DNA of 64,000 nucleotides from Actinacidiphila fildesensis (lineage in GTDB: Bacteria; Actinomycetota; Actinomycetes; Streptomycetales; Streptomycetaceae), in the NCBI RefSeq assembly GCF_042652185.1, contig NZ_JBHSIX010000002.1. One strand, written 5' to 3'. Every line of letters begins with the position of its first letter. The first letter of the stretch is position 1. Positions 41,536 to 51,389 of this stretch are shown here, one piece after another. Made by a program: the position numbers and the translations under genes. The notes below the pieces were generated by a model. It made no database searches and was not told where the DNA came from. It worked only from the letters and a program-made list of their open reading frames with translations.

Positions 41536-42810
41536 ATGCCCTCCGCCGACGCCAGCCGCTCCCGCATGCCCGTAGCCGTCTACGTCCTCGGGCTCAGTGT
41601 CTTCGCGCTCGGCACCTCGGAATTCATGCTCTCCGGCCTGCTGCCGCCGATCGCCGACGATCTCGGCGTCAGCATCCCGCAGGCCGGACTGCTGATCTCG
41701 GCGTTCGCGATCGGCATGGTCGTCGGGGCTCCGCTGCTCGCCGTGGCCACGCTGCGGCTGCCGCGCCGCACCACCCTGATCGCGCTGATCACGCTCTTCG
41801 GCCTGGGGCAGGTCGCGGGCGCCGTGGCGCCGAACTACGCGCTGCTGTTCGCCTCCCGGGTGATCAGCGCGCTCGCCTGCGCGGGCTTCTGGGCGGTCGG
41901 CGCGGCCGTCGCGATCTCCATGGTCCCGATGAACGCGCGGGCCCGGGCGATGGCCGTGATGATCGGCGGACTGAGCATCGCGAACGTGCTGGGCGTCCCC
42001 GCCGGTGCCTTCCTCGGCGACCAGTTCGGCTGGCGTTCCGCGTTCTGGGCGGTGGCCCTGATGTCGGCGGTGGCGCTCGTCGGCGTGATCGCGCTGATCC
42101 CCCGCATACCGATCCCGGACGTCCGCCCCCGGCTCCGCGAGGAGCTGCGCATCTACCGCGACGGCAACGTCTGGCTGGCCGTCGCCATCACGGCGCTCTC
42201 CGCGGGCGGTGTGTTCTGCGCCTTCAGCTATCTCGCACCGCTGCTCACGGACGTCGCCGGGCTGCCCGAGGGCTCGGTGCCCGCGATCCTGGGCCTCTTC
42301 GGGGTCGGCGCGCTGATCGGCACCGCGATCGGCGGCCGTTTCGCGGACGCCCACCTGTTCGGTGTGATGATCGGCGGCATCTCCGCGTCCACGGTCTTCC
42401 TGGGCGCGATGGCGCTCACCGCGCAGAACCAGATCGCCGTGATCGTGCTGTCGTTCCTGCTGGGCCTCTCGGCGTTCTTCACCGCGCCCGCGCTCAACGC
42501 CCGCATCTTCAACGTGGCGGGCGCCGCCCCCACCCTCGCCGGCGCCACCACCACGTCCGCCTTCAACCTGGGCAACACCGGTGGGCCCTGGCTCGGCGGC
42601 CTCGTCATCAGCGGCGGCTTCGGCTTCGCGGCCACCGCCTGGGCGGGCGCCGCCATGGCCGCGGTCGCCATCGGCCTCGTACTCGTCTCGCTGCGCCGGC
42701 ACGGCGCGAGCCGCGTCATCGCGAGCCACCCGGTGCCCGCGGTCCCGGCGCCCGCCGAGGTCACCGGCTCGACGCCCGCCGACGTCACCGGCTCGACGCA
42801 CTCAGGCTGA
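41536..42810 (+). CDS. MFS exporter of the Cmx/CmrA chloramphenicol-efflux type
   Basis: A 424-residue, 12-span proton-driven exporter. The N-terminus MPVAVYVLGLSVFALGTSEF followed by MLSGLLPPIADDLGVSIPQAG is diagnostic of the Cmx/CmrA group known for chloramphenicol export in actinobacteria. Resistance is probable but needs testing. The last 25 residues (EVTGSTPADVTGSTHSG) are repetitive and run into a repeat block beyond the stop. Confidence 0.9.
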   Translation: MPSADASRSRMPVAVYVLGLSVFALGTSEFMLSGLLPPIADDLGVSIPQAGLLISAFAIGMVVGAPLLAVATLRLPRRTTLIALITLFGLGQVAGAVAPNYALLFASRVISALACAGFWAVGAAVAISMVPMNARARAMAVMIGGLSIANVLGVPAGAFLGDQFGWRSAFWAVALMSAVALVGVIALIPRIPIPDVRPRLREELRIYRDGNVWLAVAITALSAGGVFCAFSYLAPLLTDVAGLPEGSVPAILGLFGVGALIGTAIGGRFADAHLFGVMIGGISASTVFLGAMALTAQNQIAVIVLSFLLGLSAFFTAPALNARIFNVAGAAPTLAGATTTSAFNLGNTGGPWLGGLVISGGFGFAATAWAGAAMAAVAIGLVLVSLRRHGASRVIASHPVPAVPAPAEVTGSTPADVTGSTHSG

Positions 42811-42875
42811 CCGCAACCCACTCAGGAACCCACTCAGGCCGTCCTCGACCCACTCAGGCTGACCTCGACGCACTC
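42796..42875. repeat. Degenerate repeats of CACTCAGG at and after the MFS stop
   Basis: CCCACTCAGG-type octamers to decamers occur four times plus one variant between 42796 and 42875, starting inside the last codons of the MFS gene. Slippage-type low-complexity DNA. Confidence 0.6.
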
Positions 42876-42876
42876 A

Positions 42877-43167
42877 TCAGGCCGACGCGGCCGACGCGTC
42901 ACCCGCCGGCGGGGCCTTGCGGCGGCGCAGCCCCGCGCCGATGAGCCGCCGCACGATCTCCTTGCTGCCGACCTCCACCGCGCCCAGCTCGACGGCCGAG
43001 GCGTAGCGAGCGGCCGGAACGTCGTAGTGGTCCCGTTCGAACGCCTTCGGCGGGCAGCCGAGCCGCGCGGCGAACGCGTGCAGCTCCTCGTAGGAGACGT
43101 CGCTGACCAGGTGCGACCACATGCGGCCGTGCCCCGGCCAGGTCGGCGGGTCGATGTAGAGCGTCAT
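42877..43167 (-). CDS. DUF4031 protein
   Basis: A 96-residue protein: MTLYIDPPTWPGHGRMWSHL, then SDVSYEELHAFAARLGCPP and FERDHYDVPAARYA. This is the actinobacterial DUF4031 family, function unknown. ATG 43167 matches the family start; the frame extends to 43197 without support. Codes the minus strand with the next gene. Confidence 0.87.
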   Translation of the reverse strand: MTLYIDPPTWPGHGRMWSHLVSDVSYEELHAFAARLGCPPKAFERDHYDVPAARYASAVELGAVEVGSKEIVRRLIGAGLRRRKAPPAGDASAASA

Positions 43168-43234
43168 GAAACCGCCGTCCCCTGGGGCAGAGTCCACGTC
43201 CGGGACCGGGCCCCGGTTCGGGAGGGTGTCATCG

Positions 43235-43579
43235 TCAGCTCAGCCCGCCGACCGGGGCGACGACCGCCCCGGCGGTCTCGCAGACCCAGTGCGGGTCGGG
43301 CCCGAGCTCCGGTTCGACGGCGAGCCCGTGCGGCTCCTCGCACAGCGGGCACAGCGGCCAGCGTCCGAAGCGCGCCAGCAGCGCGTCCTGGACGTCCTGG
43401 GCGACCAGCCCGGCGACGAACTCGATGCCCGCGGGCCACTGCTCGACCCACCAGCGGCGCTGCGCGACGGCGTTCTCGACCAGGGAGACGACGTCCGGTC
43501 CGGCTACGTCCCGGGCGGCGAGGTCGGCGAGGATGAGCGCCCGCGCGCCGTGCAGGGCCTCTTCCAGATCACGATCCAT
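43235..43579 (-). CDS. Small hypothetical protein with CxxC motif
   Basis: A 114-residue protein starting MDRDLEEALHGARALILADL. Features: RRWWVEQWPAGIEFVAGLVA, then CPLCEEPHG, then HWVCETAGAVVAP. The CxxC and a later His-x-x-Cys suggest a zinc-binding turn. GAGGCAG lies upstream of ATG 43579. It precedes the DUF4031 gene by 67 bp on the same strand. Function unknown. Confidence 0.8.
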   Translation of the reverse strand: MDRDLEEALHGARALILADLAARDVAGPDVVSLVENAVAQRRWWVEQWPAGIEFVAGLVAQDVQDALLARFGRWPLCPLCEEPHGLAVEPELGPDPHWVCETAGAVVAPVGGLS

Positions 43580-43620
43580 CCGTCCATTCTGCCTCCTGTC
43601 CCCTTGACGGCCCCACCGCC

Positions 43621-43635
43621 TGAAAATATCTTTCA
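43621..43635 (+). promoter_or_regulatory. Candidate operator/promoter of the RpiR-type regulator gene
   Basis: TGAAAATATCTTTCA has perfect TGAAA/TTTCA arms, as in RpiR/MurR sites. It overlaps the -10-like TATCTT (43627-43632), which lies seven bases before the GTG at 43640 (leaderless). A second, weaker dyad (GAAGGAAACTTTC) lies inside the first codons. Confidence 0.55.
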
Positions 43636-43639
43636 AGAT

Positions 43640-44617
43640 GTGACGTACAGCGTGAAGGAAACTTTCCCCCAGCGCGCACGGCCGTCGCGTGACGCGTCCG
43701 CCGCCCCCGCCACGTCCAGAGTGCCCGACAGGAGCCCCGACCCCGGGACGCTGGCGGCCACGGTCCGTACGGTCGGGCCGTCGATGACCCGCTCGATGCA
43801 GCGGGTCGCCGAGGCCGTGGCCAACGACCCCGCCGGCTGCGCGCACCTCACCGTGACCGCGCTCGCGCAGCGCACCGGCACCAGCGAGGCCACCGTCGTC
43901 CGCACCGCGCGGCTGCTCGGCTATCCCGGCTACCGGGATCTGCGGCTGGCGCTGGCCGCGCTCGCCGCGCAGCAGGCGGCGGGCGTACCGCCCGCCGTGA
44001 CCGCGGACATCGCCGTGGACGATCCGCTGACCGAGGTGGTGGCGAAGCTGGCGCGCGAGGAGCAGCAGACGCTCGCCGACACCGCCGCTCAGCTCGACGT
44101 GGCGCAGCTGGAGGCGGCCGTCGGGGCCCTCGCCGCGGCGCGCCGTATCGAGGTGTTCGGCATCGGCGCGTCCAGCCTGGTGGGCCAGGACCTGGTCCAG
44201 AAGCTGCTGCGGATCGGGCTGATCGCGCACGCGCACGGTGACACGCACCTGGCCATCACCAACGCGGTCCAGCTGCGGCAGGGCGATGTGGCGATCGCGA
44301 TCACGCACTCGGGGAACACCCATGACGTCATCGAGCCGCTGCGGGTGGCCTTCGACCGGGGTGCGACGACGGTGGCGATCACCGGCCGCCCGGACGGCGC
44401 GGTCACCCAGTACGCCGATCATGTGCTGACCACGTCCACCTCGCGGGAGAGCGAGCTGCGGCCGGCCGCGATGTCGAGCAGGACCAGTCAGCTCCTCGTG
44501 GTGGACTTCCTGTTCATAGGCGTCATGCAACGCACCTACGAGACCGCCGCACCCGCACTGTCCGCCTCGTACGAGGCGCTGGCCCACCGGCACAGTCCGC
44601 GCGCCTCCCGCTCCTGA
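43640..44617 (+). CDS. RpiR-family regulator with SIS domain (MurR-like)
   Basis: A 325-residue regulator. N-terminal helix-turn-helix: LTVTALAQRTGTSEATVVRTARLLGYPGYRDLRLAL spans about residues 72-107 (key motif TGTSEATVVRTARLLGY). C-terminal SIS sugar-phosphate-binding domain: VFGIGASSLVGQDLV and AITHSGNTHDVIEPL. It is followed by murQ, so its ligand is probably N-acetylmuramic acid 6-phosphate and it probably represses the pair. Start GTG 43640 rather than longer frames, from the promoter spacing. Confidence 0.9.
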   Translation: MTYSVKETFPQRARPSRDASAAPATSRVPDRSPDPGTLAATVRTVGPSMTRSMQRVAEAVANDPAGCAHLTVTALAQRTGTSEATVVRTARLLGYPGYRDLRLALAALAAQQAAGVPPAVTADIAVDDPLTEVVAKLAREEQQTLADTAAQLDVAQLEAAVGALAAARRIEVFGIGASSLVGQDLVQKLLRIGLIAHAHGDTHLAITNAVQLRQGDVAIAITHSGNTHDVIEPLRVAFDRGATTVAITGRPDGAVTQYADHVLTTSTSRESELRPAAMSSRTSQLLVVDFLFIGVMQRTYETAAPALSASYEALAHRHSPRASRS

Positions 44618-44745
44618 CCGGAGCCCCCGTCCAGCACCAGCCCCCGATCCCCCGACCGCTATCCGCACACAGGACGCAGCATCATGCTGTGGCGCGATGA
44701 CGTGGCGCCATGGCTCACCGCTTCACGTAAGGACGTACGAGCCGC

Positions 44746-45687
44746 ATGTCCCCCTCCACCGACTCCGACTACACCGAGCTGCGCCGGGAGCTGGAGACCC
44801 TCACCACCGAGGCGTTCCGGCCCGAGCTCTCCGAGATCGACCGGCTCTCCACCCTGGAGATCGCCCGGACGATGAACGCCGAGGACGCCACCGTCCCGGC
44901 CGCGGTCGCCGCACAACTGCCGGCCATCGCCGCGGCCATCGACGACATCGCCGAGCGGATGGCGCGCGGCGGGCGGCTGCTCTACGCCGGGGCGGGCACC
45001 GCCGGCCGGCTCGGGGTGCTCGACGCGAGCGAGTGCCCGCCGACGTTCAACACCGAGCCGGGGCAGGTCGTCGGCCTGATCGCGGGCGGGCCGGCCGCGA
45101 TGGTCACCGCGGTGGAGGGCGCCGAGGACAGCAGGGCGCTGGCCGCCGCCGATCTGGACGCGCTGGCGCTGGGCCCGGACGACACCGTCGTGGGCGTCTC
45201 GGCGTCCGGCCGCACCCCGTACGCGATCGGCGCCGTCGAGCACGCCCGCTCGCTGGGGGCGCTCACCGTCGGGCTGTCCTGCAACGCGCACTCGGCGCTC
45301 GCGGCGGCCGCCGAGCACGGTATCGAGGTCGTGGTCGGCCCCGAGCTGCTCACCGGCTCGACCCGGCTGAAGTCCGGCACGGCGCAGAAGCTCGTGCTGA
45401 ACATGCTCTCGACGATCACGATGATCCGGCTCGGCAAGACGTACGGGAACCTGATGGTCGACGTCCGGGCGTCGAACGAGAAGCTGCGGGCGCGGTCGCG
45501 CCGGATCGTCGCCCTGGCGACGGGGGCACCGGACGCCGCGATCGAGGCGGCGCTGGCCGCGGCGGACGGCGAGGTCAAGCACGCCATCCTGGCGATCCTG
45601 GCCGATGTGGACGCGGCCACGGCGGCCCGGCTGCTGGCGAAGAGCAACGGCCATCTGCGCGCCGCCCTGGAGTCGGCCGGCGCCTGA
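44746..45687 (+). CDS. murQ: N-acetylmuramic acid 6-phosphate etherase
   Basis: Cleaves the lactyl ether of MurNAc-6-P, giving GlcNAc-6-P and D-lactate, in cell-wall recycling. The 313 residues show LYAGAGTAGRLGVLDASECPPTF, GVSASGRTPYAIGAV, and STRLKSGTAQKLVLNMLST with the catalytic Glu within the family motifs (GAGTAGRLGVLDASE). ATG 44746; AAGGA lies about 12 bases upstream. Its product GlcNAc-6-P is the substrate of NagA, encoded 14 kb away. Confidence 0.95.
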   Translation: MSPSTDSDYTELRRELETLTTEAFRPELSEIDRLSTLEIARTMNAEDATVPAAVAAQLPAIAAAIDDIAERMARGGRLLYAGAGTAGRLGVLDASECPPTFNTEPGQVVGLIAGGPAAMVTAVEGAEDSRALAAADLDALALGPDDTVVGVSASGRTPYAIGAVEHARSLGALTVGLSCNAHSALAAAAEHGIEVVVGPELLTGSTRLKSGTAQKLVLNMLSTITMIRLGKTYGNLMVDVRASNEKLRARSRRIVALATGAPDAAIEAALAAADGEVKHAILAILADVDAATAARLLAKSNGHLRAALESAGA

Positions 45688-45755
45688 CACCGACTGGTTC
45701 CGGCGCCTGACGCCCACCGGATCCGACGTGTAGGGCCTGTCCGGGCACACAACGC

Positions 45756-45793
45756 CCGAGGGCGGCATCCCCAGCTGGGGATGCCGCCCTCGG
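45756..45793. terminator. Bidirectional terminator between murQ and groEL2
   Basis: A perfect 38-nt palindrome with 19-bp arms (starts CCGAGGGCGGCATCCCC) and no loop bases beyond the central AGCT. It lies between the convergent ends. Confidence 0.88.
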
Positions 45794-45834
45794 TCTTACT
45801 ACGGGTACCGCTGACCGGAGTTCTGACCAGAAGG

Positions 45835-47463
<1,629 letters not shown>

Positions 47464-47582
47464 AGAAGTGGTCCTCCCGGACAGGGGTGGATTTCAGTGG
47501 ACCGCGTGGCGCCCGCGACGGACGGCCTGCCGATCACCGGGCTCTTCCCGGCGCTCGATCGGGCCTCGCCGACCCGGTCCTT

Positions 47583-47645
47583 CTGTCACTCTCACTGTCA
47601 GAGTGCTAACGCCAATGATTAGCACTCGCCCTAGTCGAGTGCAAG
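47583..47645 (-). promoter_or_regulatory. groEL2 promoter with two adjacent CIRCE sites
   Basis: On the minus strand -35 TTGCAC (47644-47639), 17 bp, -10 TAATCA (47621-47616). Two CIRCE-type inverted repeats: 47619-47645 (CTTGCACTC-N9-GAGTGCTAA) over the promoter and 47583-47609 (TTAGCACTC-N9-GAGTGACAG) at and after the start. Each has one perfect and one degenerate 9-bp half. The two are separated by 9 bp, so four half-sites repeat every 18 bp. Confidence 0.85.
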
Positions 47646-47740
47646 CGACTGTGGACAACTCGGGGTCCCGGAGGGGCGCCGCGCGGCTCCCCGAGCTTCG
47701 GCCAGGGGTGCCTCCACGACCGCCGGGACCGGGACGCACG

Positions 47741-47774
47741 AAGGGCCCGCGCCCCTGTCGGGACACGGACCCTT
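47741..47774 (-). terminator. Terminator of the cold-shock gene
   Basis: A 15-bp stem (three G-U pairs when read as RNA), AAGGGTCCGTGTCCC with GGGGCGCGGGCCCTT, 4-base loop. Lies 40 bp after the stop. Confidence 0.75.
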
Positions 47775-47814
47775 CGGCGTGAGTGCGTAGCGCCGTCGGC
47801 GACGCTCCGGAGCT

Positions 47815-48018
47815 TCAGCCGGCCAGGCGGACCATGTCCGCCTGCGGCCCCTTCTGACCTTGCGAGATCTCGAACTCGACCCGCTGGCCTTCCTCGAGGG
47901 TGCGGTAGCCGTCCATCTGGATCGCGCTGTAGTGGACGAAAACATCCGCACCACCGTCGACCGCGATGAAGCCGTAGCCCTTCTCCGCGTTGAACCACTT
48001 GACGGTGCCCTGAGCCAT
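47815..48018 (-). CDS. Cold-shock protein (CspA-type, 67 aa)
   Basis: Single cold-shock domain, RNA chaperone: MAQGTVKWFNAEKGYGFIAV with RNP1 (KGYGFI), and VFVHYSAIQMDG with RNP2 (VFVHYS). Very similar to the small 7-kDa streptomycete cold-shock proteins. ATG 48018 follows GGGGAG. Upstream is a 400-bp gene-free region that may form a long structured leader, as in csp mRNAs. Confidence 0.95.
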   Translation of the reverse strand: MAQGTVKWFNAEKGYGFIAVDGGADVFVHYSAIQMDGYRTLEEGQRVEFEISQGQKGPQADMVRLAG

Positions 48019-48362
48019 CCCTAACTCCCCTATTGCTGGCCCTATCGCGAATCCGCACTTCGCGGACCCGGGTCAGACCTCACCCCCGCCAAGGTCGGGG
48101 GCGTGCGCCGGAACGCGTCGACCGCGGCCGAATGTATCCGTACGGATGCCCTCTGCAACAGGTCAATCCGACGAGAATTCCAGGCACGACTGATCGGAAA
48201 TACGGGGAGGAACAATAAGGATCCGGGGCAACTCGGACCGGACATACCTCGCCTACACGACAATCATCTCGCGAATTTGGCGATAAATCGTCGAACCGCG
48301 TGCGGGGCCGGGCGGGAGTCCACCGCAACTGTACCTCGATTCAACTACCGCCCCACACCCAG
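48019..48362 (-). other. Gene-free region upstream of the cold-shock gene
   Basis: No supportable gene; the short frames here lack homology and codon bias. Base composition is lower in GC than the neighbours, especially 48130-48350. Small inverted repeats: TCCGC/GCGGA (48052-48066), CCCCCG/CGGGGG (48083-48101), ATCCGTACGGAT (48136-48147). TTGACC near 48155-48165 on the minus strand could be a -35. Probably the promoter and long 5' leader of the cold-shock gene. Confidence 0.5.
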
Positions 48363-48394
48363 ATGCCCCGCCCACCACAGGGCGGACGGGGCAT
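48363..48394 (-). terminator. Terminator of the thrC-moaD unit
   Basis: Stem ATGCCCCG/CGGGGCAT extended inward by CC/GG with a one-base bulge; 43 bp past the moaD stop. Confidence 0.65.
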
Positions 48395-48436
48395 GAGGCG
48401 GGCATGAGTTCACGCGGGACTGGGTAGGGACGGAGG

Positions 48437-48712
48437 TCAGCCTCCGGCTACCGCCGGAATGATCGAGACATTCGCGCCGTCCGGAACCGAGGTCTGCAGA
48501 CCTTCGGAAAAGCGCACGTCGTCGTCATTCACATAGACGTTCACAAAGCGCCGCAGCTTGCCCGTGTCGTCGAGAACGCGCGCCGAAATACCCGTGTGGT
48601 TCTTCTCCAGCGACTCAAGGATCTCGGAGAGCGTCGAACCCTCGGCCGGGACTTCCGACTGGCCGCCGGTATAGGTGCGGAGAATGGTCGGAATACGAAC
48701 AGAAGCACTCAT
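48437..48712 (-). CDS. MoaD/ThiS-family sulfur-carrier protein (CysO-like)
   Basis: A 91-residue ubiquitin-fold protein ending SIIPAVAGG; the C-terminal Gly-Gly is the site of activation and thiocarboxylation. Start MSASVRIPTILRTYTGGQSE. The ATG overlaps the thrC stop (4 bp), so translation is coupled. It resembles mycobacterial CysO, a sulfur donor for cysteine synthesis. No activating enzyme (MoeZ) or protease (Mec) is adjacent. The operon head carries a SAM-I riboswitch, supporting a sulfur role. Confidence 0.9.
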   Translation of the reverse strand: MSASVRIPTILRTYTGGQSEVPAEGSTLSEILESLEKNHTGISARVLDDTGKLRRFVNVYVNDDDVRFSEGLQTSVPDGANVSIIPAVAGG

Positions 48713-50007
48713 GCGAGGCCAGCCTCTCGGAACGCGGCAAGGGTCGGGCGGATGACGGCGGTCGGGCCGGTGGTCGGAGCGACCGCGTCGAGGGTCTTCA
48801 GTCCGTCACCGGTGTTGAGGACGACGGTCTCCAGGGCCGGGTCGAGCTGACCGGTCTCGATGAGCTTCTTCAGCACACCGACCGTCACCCCGCCCGCGGT
48901 CTCGGCGAAGATCCCCTCGGTCCGGGCCAGCAGCTTGATCGCGGCCACACACTGCTCGTCGGTGACGTCCTCGACCGCTCCGCCGGTGCGGCGGGCGATG
49001 TCGAGCACGTACGGGCCGTCGGCCGGGTTGCCGATCGCCAGCGACTTGGCGATGGTGTCCGGCTTCACCGGGCGCACCACGTCGTGGCCGGCCTTGAAGG
49101 CCGCGGAGACCGGGGAGCAGCCCTCGGCCTGCGCACCGTAGATCTTGTAGGGCTTCTCCTCGACCAGCCCGAGCTTGATCAGCTCCTGCAGCCCCTTGTC
49201 GATCTTCGTGAGCTGCGATCCGGACGCGATCGGGATGACGATCTGGTCCGGCAGCCGCCAGCCGAGCTGCTCGCAGATCTCGTACGCCAGGGTCTTGGAG
49301 CCCTCGCCGTAGTACGGACGCAGGTTGACGTTGACGAAGCCCCAGTCCTCGCCGATCGGGTCGCCGATCAGTTCGGAGCAGAACCGGTTCACATCGTCGT
49401 AGTTGCCTTCGATGCCGACCAGCTCGCCGCCGTACACCGCGGCCATGACGACCTTGCCGGCCTCCAGGTCGTGCGGGATGAACACACAGGAGCGGAACCC
49501 GGCGCGGGCGGCGGCGGCGCCGACGGCGCCCGCCAGGTTGCCCGTGGAGGAGCAGGAGAGCGTCTTGAGGCCGAAGGTGCGGGCGGCCTCCAGGGCGATG
49601 GCGACGACGCGGTCCTTGAAGGAGTGCGTCGGGTTGCCGGAGTCGTCCTTGACGTACAGGCCGCCGGTGACACCCAGCTCACGGGCCAGGTTGTCGGCCT
49701 TGACGAGCTTGGTCCAGCCCGGGTTCAGATTGGGCTTGTCGACCACGTCCGCCGGAACGGGCAGCAGCGGCGCGTAGCGCCAGATGTTCGCCGGGCCGGA
49801 CTCGATCTGCTTGCGCAGGGCTTCCGGGTCACCGGTGGGGAGGTCGTAGGCCACTTCGAGCGGCCCGAAACACTCCTGGCACGCGAAGACCGGTCCGAGC
49901 GGAACGCGTTCTCCGCACTCGCGGCAGGAGAGCGCGACGGCGGGTCCGAACGCGGGTCCGGTGTCCGGGGTGGCTTCAGTGGTGTTGTCGATGGTCTGCA
50001 CAGCCAT
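48709..50007 (-). CDS. thrC: Threonine synthase
   Basis: PLP enzyme converting O-phosphohomoserine to threonine. The 432-residue protein begins MAVQTIDNTTEATPDTGPAF, followed by an N-terminal zinc-ribbon-like region (CRECGERVPLGPVFACQEC). The PLP lysine is in DSGNPTHSFKDRVVA and the phosphate loop is SSTGNLAGAVGAAAARAG. ATG 50007 is about 44 bp downstream of the SAM-I riboswitch. The overlap with moaD and shared leader indicate one transcript. Confidence 0.95.
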   Translation of the reverse strand: MAVQTIDNTTEATPDTGPAFGPAVALSCRECGERVPLGPVFACQECFGPLEVAYDLPTGDPEALRKQIESGPANIWRYAPLLPVPADVVDKPNLNPGWTKLVKADNLARELGVTGGLYVKDDSGNPTHSFKDRVVAIALEAARTFGLKTLSCSSTGNLAGAVGAAAARAGFRSCVFIPHDLEAGKVVMAAVYGGELVGIEGNYDDVNRFCSELIGDPIGEDWGFVNVNLRPYYGEGSKTLAYEICEQLGWRLPDQIVIPIASGSQLTKIDKGLQELIKLGLVEEKPYKIYGAQAEGCSPVSAAFKAGHDVVRPVKPDTIAKSLAIGNPADGPYVLDIARRTGGAVEDVTDEQCVAAIKLLARTEGIFAETAGGVTVGVLKKLIETGQLDPALETVVLNTGDGLKTLDAVAPTTGPTAVIRPTLAAFREAGLA

Positions 50008-50050
50008 GACGGCGAGGCCCTTTCTCCTCATCTTCCCCGCGGCGACGATC

Positions 50051-50173
50051 GCCACGAGACGGAATTGGCACCTTCCCCACCTGGCCTCGCGTCGTCGACG
50101 ACGAGATGTGGCGGGAGGGTTGCCGGGACTTCTGCGGGCCGTTCCCTCAGTCCCTCTGGATGAGCGCTGTGGC
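50051..50173 (-). promoter_or_regulatory. SAM-I (S-box) riboswitch upstream of thrC-moaD
   Basis: Read on the minus strand: P1 GCCAC...GTGGC closes the element; conserved cores CAGAGGGACTGAGGGAAC, CCCGGCAACC and GGTGCCAATTCC are those of the S-box family. A promoter -10, TACAGT (minus strand, 50251-50246), lies upstream. The rest of the gap to gpgS (50174-50361) holds this promoter and nothing else I recognise. High SAM would be expected to reduce thrC-moaD expression. Confidence 0.85.
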
Positions 50174-50361
50174 ACCGGGCTCTCACCCGGGCATTTGTTT
50201 TCCGTGGTGACCCCCGGCATGCGGCGGTCACTCGCGTTGTTCAAGACTGTAACCGACGAGCCGGACACTTGAGATAGTCGTCCGAACCGCGAGACGGGCC
50301 ACACAGGGTCCCGTCACGGGGTGGATTCCATGCCCAACCGTCACATAAGGGAGTCAAGCAC

Positions 50362-51342
50362 GTGCTGCAAGAGGTGGAGCGCTGGCTCGATCGACGGTCC
50401 TGGTCCGCCGCCGACCGGCCCCTCGAGCGGCTGCTCGCGGCCAAGCGTTCCGCGGGCGACCGGGGCACGGTGAGCGTGGTGCTGCCCGCCCTCGACGAGG
50501 AGGCCACGGTCGGTGCGATCGTCCGCACCATCCGCGACGAGCTCATGAGCGGTCCCGTGCCCCTGGTGGACGAGCTGATCGTGATCGATTCAGGCTCCAC
50601 GGACCGTACGGCGGAGGTCTCGGCGCGCGCCGGAGCCCGGGTCGTGCACCGCGACGAGATACTCCCCGACCTGCCCGCGGTGCCCGGCAAGGGCGAGGTG
50701 CTGTGGCGTTCGCTGCTGGTGACGAGCGGCGAGATCGTCTGCTTCATCGACGCCGACCTGCGCGACTTCGACGCCGGCTTCGTCTCCGGCATCATCGGCC
50801 CCCTGCTGACCGAGCCCGGCGTCCAGCTGGTCAAGGCCATGTACGACCGCCCGCTGGAGACCGGCGACACGATCGTGCCGGCCGGCGGCGGCCGCGTCAC
50901 CGAACTCGTCGCCCGCCCCCTGCTCAACCTCCACTGGCCCCTCCTCGCGGGCTTCGTCCAGCCCCTCGGCGGCGAGTACGCGGCCCGCCGCTCCCTCCTG
51001 GAACGGCTGCCCTTCCCGGTCGGCTACGGCGTCGAGCTCGGCATGCTCATCGACGCCCTGAACACCGTCGGCCTCGACGCGCTGGCCCAGGTGGACGTCG
51101 GCGTCCGCCACCACCGCCACCAGGACGGCCAGGCCCTCGGCCGCATGGCCGCCACGATCTACCGCACCGCCCAGGTCCGCCTCGCCCGCGGCCAGCTCGT
51201 CCGCCCCGTCCTCACCCAGTTCGACCGGGCCCCGAACGGCGGCTTCGCCCCCCGCACCCACCAGGTAGCAGCCGAGGAACGCCCCCCGATGATCACCATC
51301 CCCGAATACACAGCCCTCCGCGGGGCACGCCGCACAGGCTGA
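50362..51342 (+). CDS. gpgS: Glucosyl-3-phosphoglycerate synthase
   Basis: GT-A-fold glycosyltransferase (GT81) joining glucose from NDP-glucose to 3-phosphoglycerate, the first step to glucosylglycerate and, in related bacteria, methylglucose lipopolysaccharides. The 326 residues include SVVLPALDEEATVGAIV, VIDSGSTDRTAEV, FIDADLRDF with the metal-binding DxD, and QPLGGEYAARRSLLERLPF. GTG 50362 follows AAGGGAG. Next to otsA, consistent with compatible-solute metabolism. Confidence 0.93.
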   Translation: MLQEVERWLDRRSWSAADRPLERLLAAKRSAGDRGTVSVVLPALDEEATVGAIVRTIRDELMSGPVPLVDELIVIDSGSTDRTAEVSARAGARVVHRDEILPDLPAVPGKGEVLWRSLLVTSGEIVCFIDADLRDFDAGFVSGIIGPLLTEPGVQLVKAMYDRPLETGDTIVPAGGGRVTELVARPLLNLHWPLLAGFVQPLGGEYAARRSLLERLPFPVGYGVELGMLIDALNTVGLDALAQVDVGVRHHRHQDGQALGRMAATIYRTAQVRLARGQLVRPVLTQFDRAPNGGFAPRTHQVAAEERPPMITIPEYTALRGARRTG

Positions 51343-51389
51343 CAACCCAAGCCCTCTCCACCACCCCCTCACGGAGCCCGGGGACGTGA

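Noticed and set aside
41536..42810. An antibiotic-resistance island around the Cmx-type exporter
   Set aside because: Neighbours are ordinary core genes; no integrase, IS or att-like repeats.
48103..48396. 97-codon plus-strand frame upstream of the cold-shock gene
   Set aside because: No codon bias typical of this genome, no ribosome-binding site, no recognisable motif.
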